A DNA stretch of 64,000 nucleotides from Macrophomina tecta (GCA_024180945.1 JAKSGN010000037.1:997501-1061500), one strand, 5' to 3'. Counted from the first letter of the stretch, positions 22,593 to 33,570 are shown. The notes: generated by a model not told the origin, from the letters alone. Translations and numbers: made by a program.

Positions 22593-23695
22593 CTAAAACG
22601 TGACAGAGATCTGCATCCCCGGCTGCTCGAATCCACCCCCAGGCATATTCTGCTCGTCGTAGGACTCATTGCCCTCACAATGCCACTCTCCGCCACGAAT
22701 CCCCCTCTCCTCGGGCTCCAGGCACCCCGCAAGGGCAGCCTCTCCAGCGTCTCCTCAAAGGACGGCAATCGCGCCGGCACTTCCTCTCCCTTCACATCGC
22801 GGCACTCAATCAGCTTGTCCCCTTCAATCACCGCCGTCACGACCCCGCCTGTGTGTGTGTATGTGGGGGTTGATGGGCGAGCACGCGGTGTGGGATAGCG
22901 GCTACGCGTCCTCTTGCGTGCCGAGCGCGTTGCCCAGGTAGCTGATGTGTCGCGCGCGCGCGCGCGAACATGTCTTCCTCTCACTGCGCGGCGGGGGTGT
23001 TGGGGGCCCAGTGGCGCGGCTGGCCGCGAGGGGGGCAGAGGCGCTCGTGCTCGCTGAGGCGCGGCGGGATGGTGCGGACGGGGACGATGGTGCTGGTGGC
23101 GAAAGTGGCGGCCCTCCTGGCCTTTCGTTGGCTTGGGGGTGCTCTTGTTGTGGGCTCCGCCGTTTCCCGCGCTCTCGTTCTCATTGTCCTTGCTGTGGGA
23201 GGAGGGGTGGAGCGGCGGGAGGAGGTAGTAGGGGTAGGTGAGGCCGGGGGAGAGGGGATAGCCGTAGGATAAGCAGAAGATCGTGGGGACGGTGTGAGAG
23301 GGGCCAGGGCCGCTGGTGGGGGAGATATGGAGGAACAGATGCCGGGAAGATCGGAGGTGCTGGAAGCCTCATCCTCGATAATGGTTTTCTTCTCGTCGTG
23401 CGGCGCGCTCTCGTTCTGCTTGTTGGAAGTATGGAGTGTCATGATGGTGGCGTCATCTTCGCCCCGTTGGAAAGATGCGTCAGTGCTTTCGGCGATGGTG
23501 GAAAGGTTAGAGTGATCGTTCAGGACAACAGTGTTGCTCGGACGAGTTTCGCTCTGCGCTATGGCAGTATGATTGGTAGAAAGGTCTTCCTCATCATCTG
23601 GAATGGTATCATCAGAAACCCCTCTCAGTTATTTCCCCTCCAGGGCCAATGAGGTGGATCAGTAGAGGGCGATCTCTCTTTTCGATCCACCGAAC
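22593..23695 (-). pseudogene. frame-broken coding-like segment, unrecognised
   Basis: The minus strand reads as protein in three successive frames, with no single ORF covering it. A good acceptor (branch-like CTGACAC, then TTTCTCGCAG) ends at 23696. The segment then gives a Ser/Pro-rich stretch (RKERSPSTDPPHWPWRGNN), an acidic stretch (SDDTIPDDEEDLSTNHT to DEASSTSDLPGICSS), a second frame with PTIFCLSYGYPLSPGLTYPY, and later IEGDKLIECRDVKGEEVPAR. It finally ends in a third frame with GGGFEQPGMQISVTF and a stop at 22593. Two of the frame changes fall near C or G runs (CCCCC, GGGG). It may be a decayed gene, a gene with unseen introns, or an intact gene with assembly indels. No family recognised; no start codon found. 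Confidence 0.35.
22951..22966 (+). repeat. (CG)8 alternating dinucleotide tract
   Basis: Sixteen bases of perfect alternating CG, preceded by GATGTGT and about 85 bases from a (TG)n run at 22850-22867. Alternating purine-pyrimidine of this kind can adopt Z-DNA. Unmutated CpG repeats also argue against strong RIP or methylation decay here. Confidence 0.7.
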
Positions 23696-24430
23696 CTGCG
23701 AGAAAGTGTGTCAGTGGCTGTGCAGAAGCCAGGCGGGGGATGAAGTGGACGAAATTTTCACACGTGAGTGTGCGGAAAGGCTGATTTCAAATGCTGTGGT
23801 GATTTCGGATGATGTTTGATGTAGAAAGAACCTCTAGTGTTTGCTAATTCGCACAGAGCCCTTGAGTAGATGGCGGCGTGTTAAGGCCCATAACAACCGC
23901 ACGGCGCTTATTCAACAGCAAGGTCGCATATGAAGTAGGTCAGCTCACAGTCAATACCTAGTCAGCTTGCACACCGGGCATCTTCTTGGAAGACTCTAGG
24001 TCGACAGCGGCGAGTATGTTTGGCACCTCGCCGGTCTCATACTAGCGCTGATATGGTGGGTTTTTTTAATCGGCACAGTCACTATCTAGACTAATGGTTT
24101 GGCACATGTGTCATTGTGTCTACATCGGTGCGCACAGAGTTCCCGCGGATTTGCAGCGTTCGACGGAACACAATTTGCCGATGGACACTTCAACGCTCAC
24201 GCGCGAACAAAAGCCTACTCTAACAAAATGAAACAAATTAATGGGATCATGCCAGTGCATGTGTCAAGCGGAGGAACTATGGGCCGCGATAGCTTTCTTC
24301 CCAGCATCCTGCCACTGCGCCACAGAACATACCGAGGCTTCGGGGAGTAATCGGCTCTTAGTAAAGTAACTGTGACTGATTACAAAACGCATTTCGCAGC
24401 TACGACCGAGGCAGAAGAGGGGGGCGGTTT

Positions 24431-24444
24431 AAAAAAAAAAAAAA
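24431..24444 (+). repeat. 14-base A tract
   Basis: Simple homopolymer in non-coding sequence; nothing else recognisable nearby. Confidence 0.7.
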
Positions 24445-25243
24445 TGAAGCGGCCCGATTGAGTAAATGCAAAAATAAAAATAATAACTACGCAGGATTTT
24501 GACCAGCAACAACGTCAGAGAGGGCAATTGTCACGCGCAAAGTGGTGCCGCGAGAACTGATCGGGCGTAAGCGGCGTCAAACCGAGCAAATCGCTCACGA
24601 TTGACAGGCTGACAATCGGACTCGGAGCGAGAGGAGCAGGTAGGCTCGGCCCGAGCACGCGAGCCTTGCCCGCCAAGTCGTCCTCCACGCAATCCCTGGC
24701 CCAACGACGCACGCGCCGACAATGATGAGAGGAGCAAGAGAGGCGGCGTGGAAGACCCGAAGGGGAACGCTCCAGTCTCGGACAACAGGCAGTTAATGCA
24801 GGCAGAGTCAGAAAGCAGCAGAAGGTCGGCGGAGACGAGAGAGAGAGGAAAGACAAAGAGAAAGGGGATAGCGCAACCGTTCTTTCCGTCGCAATCCGTT
24901 CACTTAGCGAGTGGATCTGTGATGAGAAAACGGTCCGTGTCTCGCTCACAAGGGACACGACTTGGGAAGGCGCACGGTGCAGCAAGTGTGGCGGTGTGAG
25001 ACAAAAGAGTTTCCCTCTCTTCTTTGCAGAGGCGCACGGATGCGGAAATCGGAGGTAAATTAGCCTCACTCTCTCCGGCTACGCTTCGACTGCGGCGCAG
25101 GGGCGGCGATCATATCGATGGCCATGGTCCTTAATGTCGAATGGACGAAGAGGGTTGCATTTGCTTTATTAAGCGATGCACTTAAGGTCGTTAATTAAGG
25201 GTTGCAGTCGGGCTGTGTATGTCCCTTTTTGGTTTTTTCTTTC

Positions 25244-25261
25244 TTTTTTTTTTTTTTTTTT
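25244..25261 (+). repeat. 18-base T tract
   Basis: Homopolymer preceded by further T-rich sequence (about 25225-25243). No coding context is supported. Confidence 0.7.
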
Positions 25262-28200
25262 GCGTTTCCTTCCCCGGTCGTTAGCGCTGTGGTTGCATGC
25301 GGCCCGACGGCCGTGTACCAGGTAATGGGGTAAGAGTGCAGAAGGATGCGATGTTGCATGCAGCATTCTTTGAGTATCGAAGCGCACCAGGCGGGTGGTG
25401 CTAAGAGCGTTTGTTTCAATAGGGAGGATATTTTTGTTCTTCGGGAATAAGGAACCGCTGCTTGCCGTGCTCTTGTGACTGCCCAGCAACAGCGACTCAT
25501 TCGGCGCAAAGAAAAGGGCCTGGCGAGACTTCCGCCGCGGACGCGGTCTGTTGCGTCTCGCACGAGACGTGTGGAGATTCCGTAGGGCTGGTGCACGCTG
25601 CGCCCTATGTATTGCCCGACGGGCTTCCGGTTTTCCAGCAAGTCAGAGTCGCTCTACTCGTAGGCGGTGAAGTGGGTAGGAATATTCCGCACTACGTAAT
25701 GGTTGGCAGTGGAGCCGATGGGCATGTCATCATTTCCCTTCAGCCTTACGGAAATGCCGAGAGCTGCGGTTCGGTGCCGGCAGACGGCCCGAGTGACTAT
25801 CATTTACTCAAACTGGAAGAGGAAGAAGCGGTGGCCGGAAAGCAAGGATGGACGGCCAAGCGAGTCAAAGCGGTCGTGCGGATGCTGGGGGAATTGGAAG
25901 TATGCTGGACCGGGCATGTGGCTGCAGGTGTGGTGTGGCGGTGTGCATGCGTCTTGGGAGCTCGTGCGCCTGCAAATGTCTTGGTGCCTGCCGATCGTCG
26001 CTGGCTCGAGTCGTGGTCTAGGCGCTGTCGTGATGTCGCAAACCCATAATCAGGATATCGTTGGGACGACCGCTTCGTATCAAGTCTTGAGTCACCTCTG
26101 CCTTTGATGCCGCACCAGTGGCACCATTGTTGGGGTCGCTCGGGGGCTGAAAGGGCAGTGTGCGGCTTTTGTTCTGGCCTTCTGGGCTGGACAGTTTGGG
26201 TGGAGTACTTCTGGGACGCGTCATCGTGCAGCGACGCAGATGTCTTCCATAGGCGGCATGCGGAGAAACTGCATCGCAACGAGCATTGCGAGCCGCGCCA
26301 ACGTGAGGATAGGCAGCCACGAACTATGCGTTGTGCTGGACTGGCTGCGCCAACGCACAAACTCAGGGCCTGTCTCTGCACTTTGATATCGACAGCCAAG
26401 GGCATTCAGCAAATCCGGACTCGCTCGCACAACCTATGAAGAATAGAACCTGCTACACGGGGAAGGGGGCAGATATTTGCTAGTCTTTGGACACTGCCTT
26501 GCTGTCTACCTGGACATCCTGCCCGTTTGCACGATTCAAGTCAAGCCCGAGGATGCTATCATTAGAAACGAAAAGGCAGAGGTTCAAACAAGAAATTCGG
26601 GGTGTCCGGGATACACTTGCGCTAAAACTTGCCGACCATACTTCGGTGTTGCCGAATACGTGGTGGTGATGTCTGTCGCTGTGTTTAGCGGCGGGCCGCC
26701 TATCAACCAAGATTAAGGCCGAGTCGGCGATCAAGCAGCACATCTGGCTAAGCTGTGTTTAGAAGATCGTCAGGTCCCCAGAGTGACATGTTCGTATAGC
26801 GTGAAGCTCGGCCCGCGAATAAAAGGCTTCCACCGGGATGGAATTAAGTGGAGCATGACGAAATGTGACCTCGGCAGTGCAGGTATTTTTACTTCAAAAT
26901 CGATGTTAATTTTTGCCATTAAAAACTAGTTATGACAGTAAAGGCGGATGGAAACGGGGAGAAGTCGTGCCAGATGTAGACACGCTAAGATGGAATACGA
27001 CCCAGGAACGACCCGCTAATGCAGCCCGGAAAAAGCAGCGAATGACGCAGAGGGATATCTCAGAGAAGCGACTGAAGCAAATGAAGAAGGAAAGTGAAGG
27101 AAAAGGAAGAGGAAAACGCCCGCCCAATGCAAAGGTTCCTTCTAGCAAGCAAATCGTCGCAGACGTGACTGCCATGTTCCCCTTTACACATTAACCCATT
27201 CCCGATAACGCCGGTTGTTTTTCTGCCTGGCTGGCCTGCAAGCCAAGCAGTATAGGTGTTTTGTAGTAGTTGGTGGTAAAGTCGTGGTGCCGGCACCAGC
27301 CTCTTCACCTTGCAGATGTAGTCCGCCCGGTTGCTTGTCGTGGTGCAGAGCTGAAGCGTCGCTCATGTCCGGGGGCCGATGTACGTGTGATTTCAACGCT
27401 GCCCAATCATACAACAGGACCGGCTCCTGAGGAACGGCATTCCTCTCGTATCAAGACCCGGCCAGCGGGTCTGTTCCGATGCTCCGTCTCCGTTCCAGTG
27501 GACCCCTGCGATGACGAAGGGGGGAAGGGCAGTTTGGCGGGGCGCGCGGAGTCGGGAACTGATGGGGCATTTGATCCGAACAGCCTCCCTCATCGCCCCG
27601 TGGGTGCGGTCTTCGCGTGGGTTGCGCACGTGTAGCCGACATGGATAACCTTGTCGACTACCGGATGACGGCCAACGGAGGCGCAGGCATCAACCGCGTG
27701 GACGTGGTAGATGCAGCCGCAGACGGCGTACTTCTCGACGATTCGGATGCACATTTTGGCGGCGGTATTCGGAAGAGGCTGGCGGGGTTTGGAGGAAGGA
27801 TGTCGAGGAATTTGGATCAGTTATAGCCACCACGACCCATGCAAAAGGCTGGAAGCGTCGGGAATGGAGGAGCTGGAGGGAGCTGAACGCGGGAGATGGA
27901 GAGAAGCTGTCACCGGCCGGATGCTGCTCTGCAGAGAATGGAATGGTTGGTGTTGATGGTGGCTCGATGGTGGCCTTGGGAAAAGTTACTTATACATAAC
28001 GGCGCAACGGCCATCGCGAGATGCGACTCTTGGAGGATCAGTAAGGCTGCTGCGGTGCACACTCGGGCCCCACGACGATTCTCTGTACTAAGGATAGATT
28101 TGCGCACTAGCCACGGCTGAGGCTGACCAGAGCACGGGTGGTGAGCTTGCCGGGTCGGGCAAGGCGCGATCCTATCCTGGGCGGACTTGGTCGGCGGGGG

Positions 28201-28797
28201 TTGGAGGGGGTTGAGGCGCAGCAGGCAGGGCGGATGAGAATGACATGAGCAGGAGGGTCAATTGACGGCAGCAGAGAGGGTTAATTGATCTCCACCACGT
28301 GCGCGACAGGCCGTGCCCGGCGGCGGGGCAGCATAATGGCAACAATCGAGCCGTTTGGGGGTCGGCAAGCGCGTTACACGTCCGAAACGTCCCCAGTGAG
28401 GAAATATTGACAGCGTATTTTTGGGAGATTTTGGTGGTGCGCTGCTCGGCGATCACCACTGGGGAAATTAAGAGATACGAGAATAGGGGAAGCGCAATGC
28501 CTATCTCAGCGGGCGCGCGCAGGTACGAAGAGCGCGCGGATGCGTCAGGCGCTGGGCGCTGCTGACTGAGGGCGGCCGGCGAGGCCGACGAGGTGGTGAT
28601 GGCAGTGAGTCGAGGTGCAGCAGAGCGCGGGAGCGCGAGGTGGTAAGGGAGCCGATCGGAAGGGCGGGCGCGAGGCCATGGCTGGCTGGAGCGCGGGCAC
28701 GACCGAGAGCGCGTCACGCATCATGGAGCCGTTGCGGGAGTCATGGGATCGCGGTGTGGAGGAGGGTGGCCGAGGAGCAGGCCGCAGTGGCAGTGAA

Positions 28798-28838
28798 CCA
28801 GCACCAGCACCAGCACCAGCACCAGCACCAGCGCCAGC
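28798..28838 (+). repeat. CACCAG hexanucleotide repeat
   Basis: About six tandem copies of a CACCAG/CCAGCA unit in GC-rich sequence. In the three forward frames it reads Gln-His, Pro-Ala or Thr/Ser-type repeats, and open frames run through it. No start, splice signal or homology supports a protein, so I treat it as a microsatellite. Confidence 0.75.
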
Positions 28839-30118
28839 GCGCGCGACTCGGGCTCCTCAGCCCTACCGCGCTAGTCCGCTTCCGGCCGCCTGCCGAGCCC
28901 GCGTCACCGCCCTCGCGCACCTCACTTCTCTCCCTCGCGCGCCTCGCCTGCCGCCGCCCGTCCCCCTCCGCGCACACCCCTCCCGCCCATCCGCCCAGCA
29001 CCGCTCGCCCGCCGCCTCTGCGCCCGCTCGGCTCCCTGCGCTGCCCGGCTGCCGTCCCTGACTCACGAAGCGCCGGTGTGGCGAATGTCCGACTCTGCCG
29101 CCTGTGGGGTGTGAGGCGGTGCAGCTGATCTGCGATAGACGACCGTCCCTCGCCCGCCCGCTGCCCGTCTGATGCTCGCTCGCTCTGTTTCAACGCGACG
29201 TTTCATCCGCCCACTCTGTTTCACGCTTCTTCCCTTTCCGCCCATACCGAGCCCCCCGCCATGCCTGCTCCGGCTTGGCCCAGGTACATGTATAGAACAC
29301 GCTCGGACACCCACTCCGATGATCTTCCTGCTCTCCGCTCGCTACCCTAGTTTCTGTTAAGCACACCTGCATGTGCCCTGCCGTGCCTGACTGGGGTGCC
29401 GTCCCCTCCGGCGTCCATGTCCTTATTCAGTCCCTCTCCGGTCATGCCATCCGTACGAGGTGTATCCACATATATCTCCCCTTGTAGCATTTTGGCGCAG
29501 CAGTCGTATTGGAGTCTCGACGTCAATCCCTCCCGGCGCCTGTGGTTGCCTGCTGGAGTCTTCCGGATCCACTGGCACCGGCCCGAGTGGAGACTGACCT
29601 CGACCACCCAGCAAGCGGATCCGTACCTGAATGTAAGGCTGAATGTGGAGACGACGCTCCCAACAATCTCGCTCCTGCCATCGAGTGCCAGACAGAGGAA
29701 TGGACGACAACGACCCAGTAGACAGAATTAGAAACACCATCATGAGCTTCTCTCAAACAATATTGCAATTGCGCGATCGTCGCCCTGTGCGGGTCATGGG
29801 CAGATGAAGCAGTCGTTCGATTTCAATCGCCCCATGAGATCAATAGTATCCCGCCTCCCAGTGCCTGATTCGTATGTGGAAAAGGCCTTGCCCAGAGCGC
29901 GGTATTTTCTACTGCCTTGACCCGATGATCCCGTCTATGCTTGCTGTGTAGTAGTCACTGAGTCCGACGACCGGCCTTCTGACTGCTCCTCAGCGGATGA
30001 GAGTGTCCATGCAATCTCATCCGGCAGATATCCAGCCCGCTCTTCCTCAAGTGCCACCAACGCCTTGTCTGGACAAATCCAAACCATGCACTTTTACTTT
30101 CATCCCGACCCAACGCGG

Positions 30119-30122
<4 letters not shown>

Positions 30123-30149
<27 letters not shown>
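30123..30149 (+). repeat. (AG)13 microsatellite
   Basis: A perfect AG dinucleotide run just 25 bases past the stop codon of the Myb-like gene, so it is a (CT)n tract in that gene's 3' UTR. Confidence 0.85.
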
Positions 30150-30153
<4 letters not shown>

Positions 30154-30173
30154 GCCACCAACCGCCTGGTCCG

Positions 30174-30944
30174 TCAAACCTCCTCCACCCCGACCTCCGC
30201 ATCCCTCGCCGCCTGCGCCGCAGCAGTGAACAGCTCGAGCGCCGCCGCCATGTCCTCATCGGCCCCACCCTTCGCCCCACCGCCGCCCAAGAAGCTCTTC
30301 TCAGCCCTCTCTCCATCCCCCTCTCCCTCCTTCTTCAACCCGAGAATCTTCCTCTTCTTGCTGCTGTTGGCGTCCTTCTTGCCACCCGCGCCCCACTCGT
30401 CATCCGAACCGCCGCAACCATCACCACCATCACCACCGTGCTCCGAATCGTCGGATGCCGTGTCCGAATCCTCCGAACCCCCGCGCGCGCGCTTAGCGCC
30501 GCCGGCACCGCGCTTCTTACCCCTGCCAACGCCTCCGCTGCTCTTCGGAGTGCCGGTGCCGGCAACGCGCTTGCGCGGGGTGGCGGGGGCGCTGTTGCTG
30601 CTGCCTCTGCCGCCCGTCGTCTTGGCCTTGGTCTTGAGGTTGGCGATGCGATGAGAGCAGGCCTTGGCGGTGCAGTCTGCAAAAAAAAGAAAAAAAACGA
30701 AAAGGCTTTTGTTTAGCATCAAGGCCGGTAAATTAGGGGAAAGCTTTCCTTCCTCTCTTCCCCCCCCCTTCTCGAGGCACGCATGGAGAAGTGAGGGGGA
30801 GGGAGGAAGGGCAGGGAGGCGCGACGTACCGATGCCCATGGCGCCCATGTCGGCGGCGAGCTGGCCGTAGTTCAGCGAGCCGGAGATCTGCTTGAGTGCG
30901 CAGACGAAGAGCTTGGCGTCGACATCGGCGGTCCAGTTCACCAT
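30174..30944 (-). CDS. small Myb/SANT-like DNA-binding protein
   Basis: Two exons (30944-30830 and 30676-30174) encode 205 residues. The N-terminal 57 residues form a Myb/SANT-like three-helix unit of the type common in small filamentous-fungal proteins: MVNWTADVDAKLFVCAL, LNYGQLAADMG and, across the splice, CTAKACSHRIANLKTKAK. The tryptophan at position 4 and the final CTAKACSHRI helix are diagnostic. The rest is low complexity: Ser/Thr/Pro, then a basic KKRGAGGAKRARGG nuclear-signal-like stretch, an acidic SEDSDTASDDSEHGGDGG stretch, and a C-terminal helix. The 153-nt intron (GTACGT donor, T-rich GCAG acceptor) is a multiple of three and stop-free. The unspliced frame would add 51 residues, but that would split the Myb unit. 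The specific target is unknown. Confidence 0.75.
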   Translation of the reverse strand: MVNWTADVDAKLFVCALKQISGSLNYGQLAADMGAMGIGTSRLPALPPSPSLLHACLEKGGGREEGKLSPNLPALMLNKSLFVFFLFFADCTAKACSHRIANLKTKAKTTGGRGSSNSAPATPRKRVAGTGTPKSSGGVGRGKKRGAGGAKRARGGSEDSDTASDDSEHGGDGGDGCGGSDDEWGAGGKKDANSSKKRKILGLKKEGEGDGERAEKSFLGGGGAKGGADEDMAAALELFTAAAQAARDAEVGVEEV

Positions 30945-31872
30945 GATTGCGGTGGGCTCTCGGATGGAGGTTATGGGTGGAGAGTGGATTTTTATCTTCT
31001 GGATGTGCCAGTGGTAGCGTTAGTGTATCGCTGTGAGAGATGAAGGGCATGCATGTGTGGATCGGTCTGGATAGGAGCCGGGAGTCGTTGGATTTGGGTG
31101 TGGTGGATGGAGTTTAAGTGAGGTGAGGGCGTCTCGTCGCCCAAATCGCCCGTCGAGATGTCACCTTGAGCTATACCAGCTACGGGAAGGACGATCAACT
31201 ATTCCGAGCCGTGGATAGATACTTACGGATAGTTTGAGGAGCTTAAGCGGGAACCAAGAGACGTTGCGGTGAGGAAGAGGGAAAGAAAGCGGGCGGGCAG
31301 TCCAGTGTCCGGAAGGAATATTTATACCCTCACCCCAAAACTTCGGGTCGTGACCCGGTCCGACCTAACTGAAGCCCGCCTAACTAGCCACTTTTTCATT
31401 TCCTGTTTCTTGAGCTGTTTAAACATACCCGGAAATGCACAAGTTCTGGCGGCATCACGCACATCTCGTTGAGACTTGCAACAAAAGTACTAACGTGAAC
31501 TTCAAATACTCTCTTTCGGTGTATATTCCGAGATACCAGCTTCAGCTTCACATACTTCGATCAGCTCCCTTAGGACAGCTCCCCATATTGCTCTCACTTG
31601 TAATTGACAGGGCCGGCAACGCCCTGGGCTTACGCGCGCGAGAAATCGCTAACCTAGACAAGACTACAGCCACGCTGGTACCGTACTTTTTCGTTTATAA
31701 GCTCGGGAATGATATAGGATATCCTTCATTAATGCGCCAGCGCTTCATGCGCGTACACAAGACTGCCTGATAAACCATTAAAATTACCACACCTCTTACC
31801 TCACCCATTGCGCTTACAGAAACCCGCTCCTGTCTATCCTCGTCCTCCTCACAGACTCCCACCCCAACCTAT
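30945..31872. other. intergenic, 5' flank of Myb-like gene
   Basis: 0.93 kb between the Myb-like start and the stop of the NAPE-PLD-like gene; both genes are on the minus strand. No supported gene. The part near 31330-31500 is AT-richer than its surroundings. Confidence 0.5.
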
Positions 31873-33570
31873 CTACACTAACACCGTCTCCCCAATAGCG
31901 CAAACCCCCGCATCGACACCCCACCTCAACCCCGCCCTCTCCGCCTCCTTCCTCCACAGCTGCGGCGGCTCCCTCACATCTTCGTACAGCTCGCTCAGCG
32001 CGCCCCTGACGGTACCGTAATGCATGGCGACGCTGCGTTTGCTGCGCAAGTCAACGTGCATGCAGACGGCGTCATCGGGCGCGCAGTGGACGTGCGACAT
32101 GAAGTTGCGGGGCGAGTAACAGCCGATGGGCAGGAGGGCGAGATCGAAAGGCCCGTAGAGGGCGCCGATCTCGGCGAAGGCAGGACAGCGCGGTAGCTTC
32201 GCGATGGCGGCGCGGTCCTTGTCGTCGGCACCTGAGGGGATGGTGCGGTAGGCCGTGTCGCCGGCGAAGAAGAGCTTCTTATTCGATGGGGGAGAAAGGG
32301 CGGAGTCGGAGCCGACGATGTTGCTGCTGGCCCTGTTGGTACCAGCAACAGCAGTGCTCTGATTCGCAGTCTCCTCCTCCTTACCCTCGCCATCCTTCCT
32401 TCCCGCGCGAGGTTCATTCCCTCCACTTCCGCTGCTTGACCGCTGCCTACCGCCATCGCCATTACCATCATCTCCATCCCCCAACGCCAGCTCCTCAATA
32501 ACCCAAGAGCACCACAAAGACTTCCCCATATCCCAAACGTTCCTCCCACTGTTATGCTGACTGGGCGTACATACCAGCCTCACCGCGCCCCTCACGCCCT
32601 TCGCCTGCACCCTCACTCCCTCCCACCAATCCAACTCGACAATCTCTTCCTCCCTTACACCCATACCCAGAAGATGCCGCCCGACGCCCAGCCCGCAGAG
32701 GAACAGTAAGCCCCTCCCCGTCGCCTTGCCCGCGCCTTCCTCGCTCCTCCGGCGTTCCCTACCCACAAGAAACCTGATGGTCGGCGCGTCGAGATGATCA
32801 TAATGGTCATGCGAGATGACGACGAGATCGACCGGATCGGGCAGGTCCTCGAGCGCGCACGGCGGCGGGGAGAAGCGCTTAGGGCCGGCGAAGCGCACGG
32901 GGGACATGCGGGCCGAGAAGACGGGGTCAAGGAGGATGCGGATGCCGCGTTCCTCCTCCATGCCCTTGGCGTTCCTCTTCCCCCCGTCCCCCTCCGCCTC
33001 CTCTTCCTCCCGGGTCGACGACGCCGAAGACGCCGATGCCTCCGACGACGACCGCTCCGCGGGCGACAACATCGTCGTCACCGGCTCATCCGCATCATCT
33101 GTCAGCGTGATCGCTGGCGTTGCTAGCGGCGCGTCGCGCTTAACGCCCGTCTCGATGAGCCAGCTGGCATGCCCGATCCACGTCGCCTTCATCCTGCGCG
33201 CATTATCATCGCTATCTTTCTCCCTTTCCCCTCCCTCTCCCGATTCCTTCCCACCCTCCTGCCTTCCTCCCTTCCTACCACCCCACCCCCAATCCGGCTC
33301 CACAATCGCGACCAGTTCTTCCCTGCTCGCCGGCACGGGCACGAAGTTCCTGCCGCGATTCAAGAAGCGCGTGTGCATCGCCGCCAGCGGGCCTCTGTTC
33401 ACGAACGAGGGCCACGGGTTGCGGAACGAGGTCGGCGGATTGGTGCCGCCGACATGGTGGGCGGGCGGATCGGTGGTGTATATTGAGGCGGACTGCACAG
33501 GGGGGACGCGCGCGGGGAGACGATGGAAGGTAACGAGCGGGTCGGAGGGCGACGAGAGGGGTGAGGACAT
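31873..33570 (-). CDS. NAPE-PLD-type metallo-beta-lactamase-fold hydrolase
   Basis: 565 residues from the first in-frame ATG at 33570; the open frame continues upstream without another ATG. The family (human NAPE-PLD, yeast Fmp30) hydrolyses N-acyl phosphatidylethanolamine to N-acylethanolamine at membranes. Family blocks appear in order: HHVGGTNPPTSFRNPWPS near the start, WIGHASWLIET, LLDPVFSARMSPVRFAGPKRF, and the metal-binding HDHYDHLD motif near residue 253 (HxHxDH). TPSQHNSGR, LFFAGDTAYR, SPRNFMSHVHCAPDDAV and the final histidine AMHYGTVRG follow. The expected zinc ligands are all visible. Two low-complexity insertions are longer than in animal enzymes: an acidic/Ser-rich one between the first strands, and a Gly/Ser/Asn-rich one before LFFAGDT. 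Start choice is moderately certain; the fold and family are clear. Confidence 0.88.
   Translation of the reverse strand: MSSPLSSPSDPLVTFHRLPARVPPVQSASIYTTDPPAHHVGGTNPPTSFRNPWPSFVNRGPLAAMHTRFLNRGRNFVPVPASREELVAIVEPDWGWGGRKGGRQEGGKESGEGGEREKDSDDNARRMKATWIGHASWLIETGVKRDAPLATPAITLTDDADEPVTTMLSPAERSSSEASASSASSTREEEEAEGDGGKRNAKGMEEERGIRILLDPVFSARMSPVRFAGPKRFSPPPCALEDLPDPVDLVVISHDHYDHLDAPTIRFLVGRERRRSEEGAGKATGRGLLFLCGLGVGRHLLGMGVREEEIVELDWWEGVRVQAKGVRGAVRLVCTPSQHNSGRNVWDMGKSLWCSWVIEELALGDGDDGNGDGGRQRSSSGSGGNEPRAGRKDGEGKEEETANQSTAVAGTNRASSNIVGSDSALSPPSNKKLFFAGDTAYRTIPSGADDKDRAAIAKLPRCPAFAEIGALYGPFDLALLPIGCYSPRNFMSHVHCAPDDAVCMHVDLRSKRSVAMHYGTVRGALSELYEDVREPPQLWRKEAERAGLRWGVDAGVCAIGETVLV

Larger units (their letters stand above)
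21146..30173. other. 9-kb gene-poor region
   Basis: Between the membrane-anchored protein and the Myb-like gene I find no intact gene with recognisable domains. It contains a pyrimidine-rich stretch (about 21700-22010), a frame-broken coding-like segment (22593-23695), and A14 (24431-24444) and T18 (25244-25261) tracts. It also holds weak overlapping frames at 25.4-26.4 kb and a CACCAG repeat near 28.8 kb. The 28.1-29.1 kb part is GC-rich and has stop-poor frames on both strands. No transposase, reverse transcriptase or long terminal repeat was recognised. Confidence 0.45.

Noticed and set aside
24515..25069. 184-codon minus-strand ORF rich in Ser and Leu
   Set aside because: GTG start, pyrimidine-biased low-complexity composition, no domain; more like a leader or promoter than a protein.
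28615..29193. Pro-Ala or Gln-His repeat proteins around the CACCAG repeat
   Set aside because: The repeat keeps all frames open; no conserved sequence or splice pattern, so a microsatellite is the simpler reading.
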